Source: Amnibacterium flavum
Lineage (GTDB): Bacteria; Actinomycetota; Actinomycetes; Actinomycetales; Microbacteriaceae
Direction: 5' to 3'
DNA length: 64,000 bases
Assembly (NCBI RefSeq): GCF_003097495.1
Contig: NZ_QEOP01000002.1
Span: 248,001-312,000, forward strand
Below the pieces are notes generated by a model. That model saw only the letters and a list, made by a program, of their open reading frames with translations, had not been told where the DNA came from and searched no databases. A program made the translations under genes and the position numbers. Below, one piece after another: positions 16,021-24,522 of this stretch (the stretch's first letter is position 1; every line of letters begins with the position of its first letter).

Positions 16021-17490
16021 ATGACGGCCGAGCCCCCTGACAGCGCGAAACTCTCCGACCGAGTCCGCTGGCAGGCATTCGGTGTCAGCGTCGCCGTCGC
16101 AGCTCTGACCATCCTCGACCTCTCGAAGGTCAACGTCGGACTCCCGTCGATCGAGAACTCCCTCAATGCGGGCCCCACCGAGCTTCAGACCATCGTCGCC
16201 GGCTACGCCCTCGCGTTCGGACTGACCCTCGTCCCCGCCGGGCGGCTGGGCGACATCCACTCCCGTCGCACCCTGTTCCTCGTCGGCCTCAGCGCCTTCA
16301 CGATCACCAGCCTGCTGTGCGCCCTCGCCCCAACAGCTCCTCTCCTCATCGTCGGCCGCTTCCTCCAGGGAGTCGCGGCCGGAATCCAGATGCCCCAGGT
16401 TTTGGGGCTCATCCAACAGCTGTTCCAAGGCGCGGAACGCGGTCGCGCATTCGGGCTGTTCGGCGCCATCATCGGCCTCTCGACGGCCTTCGGCCCCACC
16501 ATCGGCGGGCTCCTCATCGCGGTCGGCGGAGATCAGGACGGCTGGCGCCTGCTGTTCTGGATGAACGTGCCCCTCGGCATCGCGCTCCTCTACTTCGCCG
16601 CCCGCCTGCTGCCCAGGAAGCAGGTGAAATCGAAGTCGACCGACCTCGACCCGGTCGGCATCCTGCTCCTGGGCGTGGTCGTCCTCACCCTGATGCTGCC
16701 GTTCCTCCTCACAACCGGCGGTCCCGAGGACGATCCGCGCCGCTGGTTCTTCCTCGTCGGCACGGCCGTCTTCGCGACCGGGTTCATCCTGTGGGAGCGC
16801 TCGTACACCGCACGCGGCAAGACTCCGGTCGTCCGATTCGCCCTGTTCCGCCTGAGCTCCTACCGCAACGGGCTCCTCATCGCGACGGTCTACTTCGCGG
16901 CGATTCCCGGAACCTTCCTGCTCACGACCCTCTACCTGCAGCAGGGCCTCGAACTCGCGCCGGTGTTCGCCGGAATGGTCACCATCCCCTTCGCCCTCGC
17001 CTCCGCGGTGACGGCCTGGATCGGCGGCCGGCTCGTCGAGACCCGCGGCCGATCGCTCGTCGTCGTCGGCCTCGCCGTGGTGATCGTCGGCTTCGCCCTG
17101 TCCATCCTCGCGGCGACCCTTCCGCCGCCCGAACTCTCGCCATGGCTGATGTCCGCTGCACTGGCGGTCGCGGGCCTCGGCGGCGGGTTCGTGATCTCGC
17201 CCAACCAGACCCTCACCCTGGCCGAGATCCCCATCACCGACGGCGGTGTCGCCGGATCGATGGCGCAGGTCGGTCAGCGCGTGGGCACTGCGGTCGGTGT
17301 GGCGGCGGTGTCATCGACCTTCTTCGCGACGATCTACGCGGAAGGCTCGGCGACGGACAAGATCACGGTCTACCACGACGCGTTCCGGAGCGGCTCGCTG
17401 GTCGCGCTCGGCCTCATCGTCATCGCCCTGCTGCTCGGATTCTTCGACCTCCGTCAGCGGGCCAAGGGATCAGCGAAGCAGGACGCCTGA
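16021..17490 (+). CDS. MFS transporter, DHA2 (14-TM) type
   Basis: 489-residue drug:H+ antiporter-like exporter in the inner membrane. It has about 14 predicted TM segments. Motif A between TM2 and TM3 is GRLGDIHSRRTLFLVG; the motif C-like antiporter signature in TM5 is IIGLSTAFGPTIGGLL. The ATG at 16021 follows CGGAGGA closely. The hydrophilic N-terminus TAEPPDSAKLSDRVRWQ and the short basic C-terminus are typical. Substrate unknown. The 3' end lies 25 bp from the convergent EamA-type gene, without an obvious hairpin between them. Confidence 0.88.
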   Translation: MTAEPPDSAKLSDRVRWQAFGVSVAVAALTILDLSKVNVGLPSIENSLNAGPTELQTIVAGYALAFGLTLVPAGRLGDIHSRRTLFLVGLSAFTITSLLCALAPTAPLLIVGRFLQGVAAGIQMPQVLGLIQQLFQGAERGRAFGLFGAIIGLSTAFGPTIGGLLIAVGGDQDGWRLLFWMNVPLGIALLYFAARLLPRKQVKSKSTDLDPVGILLLGVVVLTLMLPFLLTTGGPEDDPRRWFFLVGTAVFATGFILWERSYTARGKTPVVRFALFRLSSYRNGLLIATVYFAAIPGTFLLTTLYLQQGLELAPVFAGMVTIPFALASAVTAWIGGRLVETRGRSLVVVGLAVVIVGFALSILAATLPPPELSPWLMSAALAVAGLGGGFVISPNQTLTLAEIPITDGGVAGSMAQVGQRVGTAVGVAAVSSTFFATIYAEGSATDKITVYHDAFRSGSLVALGLIVIALLLGFFDLRQRAKGSAKQDA

Positions 17491-17515
17491 CCTCGGTTCG
17501 GCAGCACGGAGCAGT

Positions 17516-18397
17516 TCAGGCGAGGCTGAGCAGTCCAGCCGCGACGATCGCCAGAGCGACGCCGGCGATCTGGGTGGGCGCCAGTCTCTCGCGCAGCACC
17601 AGGGCGGCGAGCACGACCGTGACGACCGGGTAGAGATTCACGAGCACGGAGACGACCGCGAGCTGTCCGCTCTGGAGCGCGAGCACGATGAGCACGTTGC
17701 TCGCACCCAACAGGACGCCCGCCGCCAGGGTGAGACCGGAAAAGGCTCGGCTCCCGAGGGTCTCCGATGATTCGGCCGCATCCATTCGCTTCAGCCAGGC
17801 CGGTGAGTGCCCGCCCCGCAGGACGAGGGCGACAGGGCCGATCACGATCAGTCCGACGAGCGTGTCGAGCGAGGCGGGAAGTGCACCGGAGCCCTCGGGT
17901 GCCGCGTCGAGCGAGACGATGGAACCGCCGAGCAGAAGACCGGATGCGACGGCGAGAAGAAGGCCGCGCGGCAGCACCCGCTGTCCGTTCCGCGGCTCGG
18001 CGGCGACCAGCAGACCCGCGATGACGGCGGCGGCCACCCCCACCCACCCCTGCAGATTGAGCGAGTCGCCGAGGACGACTGCCGCGACGATGGGGACGAG
18101 CGTGTTGATGAGCGCGATCGACGGTGAGAGCACGCTCATCGGGCCGATGGCGAGCGACCCGTAGAAGGTGACGAACCCCGCGATTCCGAATAGGCCGGCC
18201 AGCACACCCGCCACCACCGTGCCGGGGCTCATCGACCAGGGAAGGAAGAGGAGCGCACTCACGGCGACAACGGTCGCCGAGCAGTAGATGACAGCGGTCG
18301 CAGTGATGCTGCCTCTACGTCGAGCCGCCACAGCCCCGAAGAAATCGGACGAGCCGTAGGCGACGCTCGCGATGAGGGCGAGCAGGATCCCCGTCAC
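17516..18397 (-). CDS. EamA-family (DMT superfamily) transporter
   Basis: 293-residue integral membrane protein with ten predicted TM segments formed by two EamA repeats (about residues 1-135 and 150-290). Characteristic segments are IASVAYGSSDFFGAVAARR in the first helix and NLYPVVTVVLAALVLRERL near the C-terminus. The superfamily exports or imports amino acids, nucleosides and other metabolites; nothing here fixes the substrate. The GTG start (18395-18397) lies nine bases after the stop of the hisN-like gene on the same strand, so the two are probably one transcript. Confidence 0.87.
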   Translation of the reverse strand: MTGILLALIASVAYGSSDFFGAVAARRRGSITATAVIYCSATVVAVSALLFLPWSMSPGTVVAGVLAGLFGIAGFVTFYGSLAIGPMSVLSPSIALINTLVPIVAAVVLGDSLNLQGWVGVAAAVIAGLLVAAEPRNGQRVLPRGLLLAVASGLLLGGSIVSLDAAPEGSGALPASLDTLVGLIVIGPVALVLRGGHSPAWLKRMDAAESSETLGSRAFSGLTLAAGVLLGASNVLIVLALQSGQLAVVSVLVNLYPVVTVVLAALVLRERLAPTQIAGVALAIVAAGLLSLA

Positions 18398-18406
18398 GGC
18401 CCCGGG

Positions 18407-19204
18407 TCAGGGAGCGACGGCAGCGACCGCGGCGTCGTGCAGCAGCCCGTTGCTGGCGAGGGCATCGCCGGCGGAGAAGTCCCGCACCCCCGAGATGGAG
18501 GTGATTCGACCGCCCGCCTCCTCGATGATCGGAGCGAGCGCGGCCAGGTCGTAGACCGCGGGACCGAATTCGCCGACGAGGTCGATCGTGCCCTCCGCGA
18601 CCATCATGTATGCCCAGAAATCGCCGTACGCGCGAGTGCGCCAGACCGTGTCGGCGAGAGCGAGCAGCTGGTCGGTGCGCCCGGCCTTGCGCCAGTACTG
18701 CAGGTCGTTGTAGCTCAGCGATGCGTCGGTCAGGTCGCGCACGCCGGAGACGGAGATGCGGCGCGGCGCGGAGCCCTGTTCGACCACCCAGGCCCCCTGA
18801 CCGCGGGCGGCCCACCAGCGGAGACCGAGCGCAGGGGCACTGACGACGCCGACGACCGGATCTCCATCGACGGCCAGGGCGATGAGGGTTCCCCACACCG
18901 GAACCCCGCGCAGGAAGTTCGCGGTGCCGTCGATCGGGTCGATGATCCACTGCCGCCCCGACTGCAGCTCGCCGCCGAACTCCTCGCCGTACACGGTGTC
19001 GTCAGGTCGCTCCTCGCGGAGGGCGGCGCGCAACGCGTTCTCGACCGCCCGGTCGGCGTCGGTGACAGGGGTGCGGTCGGGCTTCGTCTCGATGGTCAGG
19101 TCGAGGGCGCGGAACCGTGCGAGAGACACCACGTGCGCCATGTCGGCCAGATCGCGAGCGAATCGGAGGTCTTCGGCGAGCTGATCGGGCGTCGGCTGGG
19201 TCAC
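18407..19204 (-). CDS. hisN: Inositol-monophosphatase-family phosphatase, probably histidinol-phosphatase
   Basis: Mg2+-dependent, Li+-sensitive phosphatase fold, 265 residues. Motifs: metal-binding Glu in DTVYGEEFGG, the signature IIDPIDGTANFLRGVPVW (metal Asp residues) and the C-terminal WAYMMVAEGTIDLVGEFGPAVYDLAALAPIIEEAGG. This subfamily contains actinobacterial HisN, which makes histidinol from histidinol-phosphate, and the location in the rsgA-aroA-sigR neighbourhood is the usual one for that gene. An inositol- or other sugar-phosphate substrate cannot be excluded, so the symbol is provisional. GTG start at 19202-19204 (VTQPTPDQLAEDLRFA); nothing upstream is conserved-looking. Confidence 0.85.
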   Translation of the reverse strand: MTQPTPDQLAEDLRFARDLADMAHVVSLARFRALDLTIETKPDRTPVTDADRAVENALRAALREERPDDTVYGEEFGGELQSGRQWIIDPIDGTANFLRGVPVWGTLIALAVDGDPVVGVVSAPALGLRWWAARGQGAWVVEQGSAPRRISVSGVRDLTDASLSYNDLQYWRKAGRTDQLLALADTVWRTRAYGDFWAYMMVAEGTIDLVGEFGPAVYDLAALAPIIEEAGGRITSISGVRDFSAGDALASNGLLHDAAVAAVAP

Positions 19205-19276
19205 CCGTCCACAGTATCGAAGCGCCGCCACGGCGCGCGGGCGCGCGCGGGGGAGCCGGACCGCGATACTGACCGC

Positions 19277-19681
19277 GTGGACTTTCATGAAGTGATGGAG
19301 AACGTCGGTCGAGTCATCGATGCGGCGGGTGTCGCAGCGATCGTGATCGGCGCGCTGCTTGCCGCGTTCTTCGCGGTGGGTCGCATCGTGCAGCGCAAAC
19401 GCGGCGTCTACGGCCCGTTCCGGCGGTTCCTCGGCAGGTCGATCCTGCTCGGGCTCGAACTGCTCGTCGCCGCCGACATCATCCGGACGGTCGCCGTCAC
19501 TCCGACGCTCGAGAGCGTGGGGGTTCTGGGCCTGATCGTCGTGATCCGGACGTTCCTGAGCTTCTCGCTCGAACTCGAGATCACCGGGCGCTGGCCGTGG
19601 CAGAAGCAGCCGGATCCCGACGCCGATCCTGCCGCGGCGGACGCGCCTGCGGACTCCGCCGGGCCGGCGAAGACCGCTTAG
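19277..19681 (+). CDS. DUF1622 family membrane protein
   Basis: 134-residue protein of the DUF1622 type, with three predicted TM segments (about residues 15-38, 57-75 and 80-100), the conserved charged loop GRSILLGLELLVAADIIRTV and the tail IRTFLSFSLELEITGRWPW. The C-terminus is a low-complexity Ala/Asp/Pro stretch. The start is taken at GTG 19277; an internal ATG at 19295 (MENVGRV) is an alternative, and neither has a good ribosome-binding site. The gene lies divergent from the hisN-like gene, and its stop overlaps the rsgA stop by three to four bases in a convergent arrangement. No function is known. Confidence 0.8.
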   Translation: MDFHEVMENVGRVIDAAGVAAIVIGALLAAFFAVGRIVQRKRGVYGPFRRFLGRSILLGLELLVAADIIRTVAVTPTLESVGVLGLIVVIRTFLSFSLELEITGRWPWQKQPDPDADPAAADAPADSAGPAKTA

Positions 19682-20763
19682 TCGGCGGTCGGCTCGGTCT
19701 GCTTCTCCCAATCGCGCTCGGCCTTCGGGTCGAGCGTGGTCAGGATGCGCTGAAGCGAGTCGAGTCGACGCCGTCCGACCTCGCCGAGCTCGCCGTCGCG
19801 GACTCGGTCGACGATCTCCCAGTCGTGCGCCTCGGCGAGCGGCACCTCACCCTCGGGCGGCCCGTCGGTGATCGCGCGGCGGGCGAAGGACTGCATGACG
19901 CTCGCCGGATCGACGTGCCCGAGGCCGAATGAACGGACCCCGGGGGTGTCGATGATCCAGCCCGAGCCGCCCTGGCCGTCACGGACGCGCAGCGAGATCG
20001 TCGAGGACGAGGTGTGACGCCCGCGACCGGTGTGCTCGTTGACGACACCGACGGCCCGGAGCGCCCCGGGAACCAGTGCGTTCACGAGGGTCGACTTGCC
20101 CACTCCCGAATGCCCGACGGCCACCGTGGTGTGCCCGATGAGCCGCTCGTAGAGCGCCTCGAACGGGACCTCGTCGCGGTCCACCTTGACCACGTCGATG
20201 TCGAGGACGGAGAACTCGCCGAGGAATTCGGTGGGGTCGGCGAGGTCGGTCTTGGTCACGACGAGGATGGGTTCGATGCCGGCATCGAACGCGGCGATCA
20301 GGTACCGGTCGACGAGCCCGGTGCGCGGTTCGGGGTTGGCGGCCGCGACGACGATCATCAGCTGGTCGGCGTTGGCCACGACGACCCGCTCGACCTCGTC
20401 GCTGTCGTCGGCGCTGCGCCGCAGGAGGGTGCTGCGCTCCGCGATCCGGACGACCCGCGACAGGGTGCCCTCGTCGCCGGTGAGATCGCCGACGACGTCA
20501 ACGAAATCGCCGGTGACGATGGCGGTCCGGCCGAGTTCGCGCGCACGCTTCGCGGTGATCTCCCGTTCCTCGGGAGTGTTCTCGTCGAGAAGGACGGTGA
20601 GGCGCCCTCGGTCGACGGTGAGGACCCGCCCGCGGACCGCGTCCTCATGCTCGGGGCGCTGCTTCGACCGCGGACGGTTCCCCTTGGGATTGGGGCGGAC
20701 CCGCGCCGCCGACTCGTCGTAGTCGCCGTACGGCTCATCCTCGTCGTCGGTCAGCCAGCTCAT
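19678..20763 (-). CDS. rsgA: Ribosome small subunit-dependent GTPase RsgA
   Basis: Circularly permuted GTPase that proofreads late 30S subunit maturation. 361 residues: an acidic N-terminal leader, an OB-fold (about 40-105), then G4 (VVTKTD), G1 (GHSGVGKSTLVNALV), G2 (GRGRHTSSS) and G3 (IIDTPGVRSFG) in the permuted order. The C-terminal domain normally holds a zinc knuckle (Cys-x-Cys-x-His-x-Cys type); here the corresponding segment, from FARRAITDGPPEGEVPL to AEAHDWEI, has no Cys, and the whole protein has none. The ATG at 20761-20763 lies 13 bp after the aroA stop, so the two are co-transcribed. Confidence 0.93.
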   Translation of the reverse strand: MSWLTDDEDEPYGDYDESAARVRPNPKGNRPRSKQRPEHEDAVRGRVLTVDRGRLTVLLDENTPEEREITAKRARELGRTAIVTGDFVDVVGDLTGDEGTLSRVVRIAERSTLLRRSADDSDEVERVVVANADQLMIVVAAANPEPRTGLVDRYLIAAFDAGIEPILVVTKTDLADPTEFLGEFSVLDIDVVKVDRDEVPFEALYERLIGHTTVAVGHSGVGKSTLVNALVPGALRAVGVVNEHTGRGRHTSSSTISLRVRDGQGGSGWIIDTPGVRSFGLGHVDPASVMQSFARRAITDGPPEGEVPLAEAHDWEIVDRVRDGELGEVGRRRLDSLQRILTTLDPKAERDWEKQTEPTAD

Positions 20764-20776
20764 GCGATGGCGTCGT

Positions 20777-22198
20777 TCATGCGTGCGAAGCTGCGGTTAC
20801 GTCGGTCGGCGAACTGAGTCCCTGCCAGAGCTGGGGGAACTGGGGGAGCGTCTTCGCGGTGGTCGCGATGTCGTCGATCTCGAGATTCGGGACGGCCAGT
20901 CCGACGATGGCCCCGGCGGTCGCCATCCGGTGGTCGTCATAGCTCTGCCACGGTCGACTGCCGAGCGCGATGAGGGCGCGCGGCTCGATGGCGAGCCCGT
21001 CGTCCAGCTCGGTGACGGATCCGCCGAGTTCGTTCAGCTCGGTCGCGAGGGCTGCGAGGCGGTCCGTCTCATGTCCGCGGAGGTGCCCGATACCGGTGAT
21101 CCGGCTGGGGGTGGACCCGAACGCGGCGATCGCGGCGATCGCGGGGGCGAGCTCGCCACCGGTTGACAGGTCGATGTCGGCACCGTCGAACGTCGCGCCG
21201 CCGATGACTCCGCGGCCCCCGTCGACGGTGAGGGCGCCATGGTCGTAGGAGATCTCGGCACCGAACCGGGGGAGGAGCGATCGCAGGTCGTCACCGACCT
21301 GCGTGGTCGAGGAGGGCCAGCCGTCGATGGTGACGGTGCCGCCCGCGATGACCGCGGCGGCCAGGAACGGCGCCGCGTTGGAGAGGTCGGGTTCGATGTC
21401 GAGCTCGCGGCCCTCGATGGTGCTGGGCGGCACGACCCAGACTCCCGTCTCGGGGCTGGTGACCGTGACACCGCGTTCGGCGAGGACGGCGATCGTCATC
21501 TCGATGTGCGGCATGCTCGGGAGGCGCTCGCCCGTGTGTCGCAGGGTCAGCCCCTTCTCGAAGCGAGGCGCCGCGAGGAGCAGACCGGAGACGAACTGGC
21601 TCGACGCCGATGCGTCGATCTCGAGCTCCCCGCCTTCGACGCGTCCCATGCCGTGGACGGTGAACGGGAGGGACCCGCGGCGGTCGTCGACCACATCGAC
21701 CCCGAGCGAGCGGAGCGATTCGATGGTGGTGCGCATGGGTCGGCGTCGAGCGCCGGCGTCGCCGTCGAAGGTGACGGGACCGAACGCGAGGGCTGCGAGC
21801 GGCGGCAGGAAGCGCATCAGCGTTCCGGCCAGACCGCAGTCGATGGAGACCCCGCCTCCGAGCTCGGCGGGTGTGATCCTCAGGTCGGGACCGTAGCCGT
21901 GGTCGGTGCCGTCGATCTCCTCGATCGTGGTCCCGAGCTCGCGAAGCGCATCGATCATGAGGCTCGTGTCCCGCGAGTGGAGCGGGGCGTGCAGCACCGA
22001 TTCGCTCACCGCGAGTGCGGAGAGGACGAGCTCGCGGTTGGTGAGGCTCTTGGAGCCGGGCAGCGTGAGCCGCGCCCGCAGGGGTGCGGTCGCCGTCGGG
22101 GCGGGCCACGCGGGAGCAGGCCCATCGCCCGAGCCGCGGACCTCGAAATCGTCGCCGGGCAGGCGGAACTGCGGCCCGGGTGTTCCCAGAATTCCCAT
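20777..22198 (-). CDS. aroA: 3-phosphoshikimate 1-carboxyvinyltransferase (EPSP synthase)
   Basis: Sixth step of the shikimate pathway: transfers the enolpyruvyl group of PEP to shikimate-3-phosphate. About 473 residues. Substrate-binding motifs: LPGSKSLTNRELVLSALA (residues 48-65 region), DCGLAGTLMRFLPPLAA, DGDAGARRRPM, ASSQFVSGLLL, and the C-terminal TDRLAALATELNELGG and YDDHRMATAGAIVGL. In the class-defining loop this enzyme has LAGTLMRF. The ATG at 22196-22198 has GGGTGG just upstream; a GTG two codons further out (22204) is an equal alternative. First gene of the aroA-rsgA transcript and divergent from a small membrane-protein gene. Confidence 0.95.
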   Translation of the reverse strand: MGILGTPGPQFRLPGDDFEVRGSGDGPAPAWPAPTATAPLRARLTLPGSKSLTNRELVLSALAVSESVLHAPLHSRDTSLMIDALRELGTTIEEIDGTDHGYGPDLRITPAELGGGVSIDCGLAGTLMRFLPPLAALAFGPVTFDGDAGARRRPMRTTIESLRSLGVDVVDDRRGSLPFTVHGMGRVEGGELEIDASASSQFVSGLLLAAPRFEKGLTLRHTGERLPSMPHIEMTIAVLAERGVTVTSPETGVWVVPPSTIEGRELDIEPDLSNAAPFLAAAVIAGGTVTIDGWPSSTTQVGDDLRSLLPRFGAEISYDHGALTVDGGRGVIGGATFDGADIDLSTGGELAPAIAAIAAFGSTPSRITGIGHLRGHETDRLAALATELNELGGSVTELDDGLAIEPRALIALGSRPWQSYDDHRMATAGAIVGLAVPNLEIDDIATTAKTLPQFPQLWQGLSSPTDVTAASHA

Positions 22199-22274
22199 GG
22201 CCACCCAGAGTACCCGGAGCGCCGGTGCCGCTCAGGAGGGCGGTTCGGGATCGGTCTCGTCCTAGAGTCTCCCC

Positions 22275-22544
22275 ATGACAGGCAGACTCCCTGGTCGCGT
22301 CCTCCTCATCTGCGCGATCGTTCTGGTCGTCGTGGGTGCCGGGGTCCTCATCGCCGTGGCCACCGAGCCCGTCTCGTTCGGCTGGACGGCGTACGCGCCG
22401 CTGTCGGAGACCACCTTCACCCCGGTGGTTCGAGGGCTGGAGTCGAGGAACGGCATTCTCGGTGCCGTCCTCCTCGTGATCGGCCTGATGGGACTCGCGT
22501 TCTGGGCAGGACTGCGGGTCGGAGCACGGCGCCGGTCCGGCTGA
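22275..22544 (+). CDS. Small membrane protein, two TM segments
   Basis: 89 residues with two clear TM helices (about 7-30 and 62-82), a short extracytoplasmic loop between (SFGWTAYAPLSETTFTP) and a basic C-terminus ARRRSG. No family recognised. The pattern WTAYAPL followed by a second helix is seen in many short actinobacterial membrane proteins near respiratory genes, but no such genes are here. ATG at 22275 without a strong ribosome-binding site. Lies between the divergent aroA promoter and the SigR promoter. Confidence 0.65.
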   Translation: MTGRLPGRVLLICAIVLVVVGAGVLIAVATEPVSFGWTAYAPLSETTFTPVVRGLESRNGILGAVLLVIGLMGLAFWAGLRVGARRRSG

Positions 22545-22601
22545 TCCCGGGCTCTCGTGGGAACCCATGGGCGTGAATCGACGTTTCGTATCCCCGGCCT
22601 C

Positions 22602-22627
22602 GGAATAGGCCGCGCCCGTGACAGGTT
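22602..22627 (+). promoter_or_regulatory. SigR/SigH-type promoter of sigR
   Basis: GGAAT at 22602-22606 and GTT at 22625-22627 are separated by exactly 18 bases, matching the GGAAT-N18-GTT consensus known for Streptomyces SigR and mycobacterial SigH. It lies 64 bp before the upstream ATG of the sigma gene, so the expected start of transcription is near 22634. This implies the autoregulation known for the family. Confidence 0.85.
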
Positions 22628-22690
22628 CCATTACCTGTGCCGTGCGAACGGCATCACCGAGATGGACATCCACGGGACGAAGGAGGGCTC

Positions 22691-23479
22691 ATGACGCTGA
22701 CGATCGATGCGCCGCCCTCGCGAGTACGCTGGGGTGCGATGAGCACCGCACCGGAACGCCCTGTCGACGTGCACGAGACCGACGCTGAAGCCGAGGTCGA
22801 AGAGACGATCGTCGAAGCAATCGAGGAGACGGCAACCCCGACCTCCGACGAGCTGCGCGCCCTCTTCGAGGAGCAGGCGCTTCCTTTCATCGACCAGCTC
22901 TACGCCGCCGGTCTGCGGATGACGCGCAACCCCGCCGATGCGCAGGACCTCGTTCAGGAGACCTTCGTCAAGGCGTTCGCCGCCTTCGCGGGGTTCACGC
23001 AGGGCACGAACCTCAAGGCGTGGCTCTACCGCATCCTGACGAACACGTTCATCAACAACTACCGCAAGAAGCAGCGCGACCCCTACCAGCACACCATCGA
23101 CGACCTCGAGGACTGGCAGCTGGGCGGCGCCCAATCGACCACGGCGGGGTCGAGCGTCGGACGCTCGGCCGAGGCAGAGGCTATCGACCACCTGCCCGAC
23201 TCGGCGGTGAAGGACGCGCTCCAGGCCGTCCCCGAGGACTTCCGACTGGCGGTGTACTTCGCCGATGTCGAGGGCTTCTCCTACCAGGAGATCGCCGACA
23301 TCATGAAGACCCCCGTCGGCACCGTGATGAGTCGTCTGCACCGCGGTCGCCGCATGCTGCGCGACCTGCTGAGCGATTACGCCGCCGAACGCGGCCTGAG
23401 CGTCGGAGCGACGTCGCGACGTCGCTCTCCCAAGAAGAATGATGACAACACCGACTCTGGCGATGGAGTGGAGCGATGA
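22691..23479 (+). CDS. sigR: ECF RNA polymerase sigma factor SigR/SigH
   Basis: Thiol-oxidative-stress sigma factor released from its anti-sigma factor RsrA when disulphides form. Region 2 is [23 protein letters not shown] to [22 protein letters not shown]; region 4 is [44 protein letters not shown]. The ATG at 22691 has an excellent AAGGAGGG six bases upstream and gives 262 residues. A second in-frame ATG at 22739 ([12 protein letters not shown]) matches the usual N-terminus and would give 246. Both may be used, as known for Streptomyces SigR, which has a longer unstable form. Preceded by a SigR-type promoter and overlapping rsrA by four bases. Confidence 0.94.
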   Translation: MTLTIDAPPSRVRWGAMSTAPERPVDVHETDAEAEVEETIVEAIEETATPTSDELRALFEEQALPFIDQLYAAGLRMTRNPADAQDLVQETFVKAFAAFAGFTQGTNLKAWLYRILTNTFINNYRKKQRDPYQHTIDDLEDWQLGGAQSTTAGSSVGRSAEAEAIDHLPDSAVKDALQAVPEDFRLAVYFADVEGFSYQEIADIMKTPVGTVMSRLHRGRRMLRDLLSDYAAERGLSVGATSRRRSPKKNDDNTDSGDGVER

Positions 23480-23718
23480 GCGATTGCGGTTGCGATAAGG
23501 CCAAGGCCGAACTCGAGGAGTATCTGCACAACGAGCTGCGCGGCGATGAAGCCGCCGACATCCGTGAGCACATGCAGAATTGCGTCGACTGCTCGGGCGA
23601 GCACAAGGTCGGCCTCGTCCTCACCGAAGCGGTGAAGAGGGCCTGCCGCGACACCGCGCCCGAAGAGCTGCGCGTCGTCGTCATGGAGCGCATCCGGGCG
23701 ATCCAGATCACCCACTGA
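23476..23718 (+). CDS. rsrA: Zinc-containing anti-sigma factor RsrA
   Basis: 80-residue redox-sensitive anti-sigma factor that binds SigR under reducing conditions. The ZAS signature His-x3-Cys-x2-Cys is present as [13 protein letters not shown] (about residues 32-44), with the additional N-terminal Cys residues in [21 protein letters not shown], one of which is the usual partner for zinc and disulphide formation. The ATG overlaps the sigR TGA (ATGA), giving coupled synthesis of sigma and anti-sigma. Length is normal for the RsrA/RshA type. Confidence 0.93.
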   Translation: MSDCGCDKAKAELEEYLHNELRGDEAADIREHMQNCVDCSGEHKVGLVLTEAVKRACRDTAPEELRVVVMERIRAIQITH

Positions 23719-23770
23719 ACGCGGCTGGCTCCCGGGCGATCGCTCGGACCTGCGGCTCCGAAGCACTGCG

Positions 23771-24442
23771 GTGAAAAGATCCGTCGCTCTCCTGATCGCC
23801 TCGTTCGTGGTCGCCGCTCTTGCGGCGTGCTCGACTCCGGCAGCGGCGCCCACCGATGATGTGGCGGCCGGCGACGGCCCTGTCGTCGCCTTCTACGGCG
23901 ACTCCTACACACTCGGCACGGGTGCGAGCGATCCCGACCTCCGTTGGTCGACCGTCATCAGCGAGGAGCGCGGCTGGCGCGAGTACAACCCGAGCGTCAA
24001 CGGGCTCGGCTTCATCAACAACCGTTCGGCCTTCGGCGACGGCAGCGGCGACCTTCCCTCGCTCATCATCGACCAGGACCCCGACATCGTCTTCGTGACG
24101 ATGGGCCTCAACGACAACTTCAGCTACGACTTCGCAGCCGACGAGATCCACGCGCAGATCGATGAGGACCTTCAGCGCCTGCACGACGCGCTCCCCGACG
24201 CGCGCTTCATCGTCGTCGAACCGTTCTGGTACACGGACGAGCGCCCGGAATCGCTCGGCATCATCAGCGGGTGGGTCGAGGACGCCGCCGCCGACATCGG
24301 AGCCGACTACATTCCGGGTGCATCGCACTGGATCGAGGGGCACCCCGAGTGGATGGCCTCCGACGGACTCCACCCCAACGACGAGGGCTACGCCGCGATG
24401 ACGAAGCAGATGGACGCGGCGCTCGACGAGCTGGGGTTGTAG
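23771..24442 (+). CDS. SGNH/GDSL-family lipoprotein hydrolase
   Basis: 223-residue exported lipoprotein. Signal peptide with lipobox ALAACS (Cys near residue 20); the mature part is an SGNH esterase-type domain. Block I is VVAFYGDSYTLG (catalytic Ser in GDS), block III is TMGLNDNFS (Asn) and block V is SDGLHPNDEGY (Asp and His of the catalytic triad). Likely acts on ester bonds in the cell wall or on extracellular esters; substrate unknown. GTG start at 23771. It follows rsrA by 52 bp and may be read from the sigR promoter. A strong hairpin follows the stop. Confidence 0.85.
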   Translation: MKRSVALLIASFVVAALAACSTPAAAPTDDVAAGDGPVVAFYGDSYTLGTGASDPDLRWSTVISEERGWREYNPSVNGLGFINNRSAFGDGSGDLPSLIIDQDPDIVFVTMGLNDNFSYDFAADEIHAQIDEDLQRLHDALPDARFIVVEPFWYTDERPESLGIISGWVEDAAADIGADYIPGASHWIEGHPEWMASDGLHPNDEGYAAMTKQMDAALDELGL

Positions 24443-24456
24443 GCGACTGTCGCGTT

Positions 24457-24490
24457 GCTCAGGGGGCGGCGTTTGGGCCGCCCCCTGAGC
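24457..24490. terminator. Bidirectional hairpin terminator
   Basis: Perfect 14-bp inverted repeat (GCTCAGGGGGCGGC at 24457-24470, complement at 24477-24490) with a 6-base loop. It lies between convergent genes (GDSL lipoprotein and kgd) and so serves both strands. No T-tract, as is common in high-GC Actinobacteria. Confidence 0.8.
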
Positions 24491-24522
24491 GCTCCGAAGC
24501 GGAGGCCTCTGAGGCCGAAATA

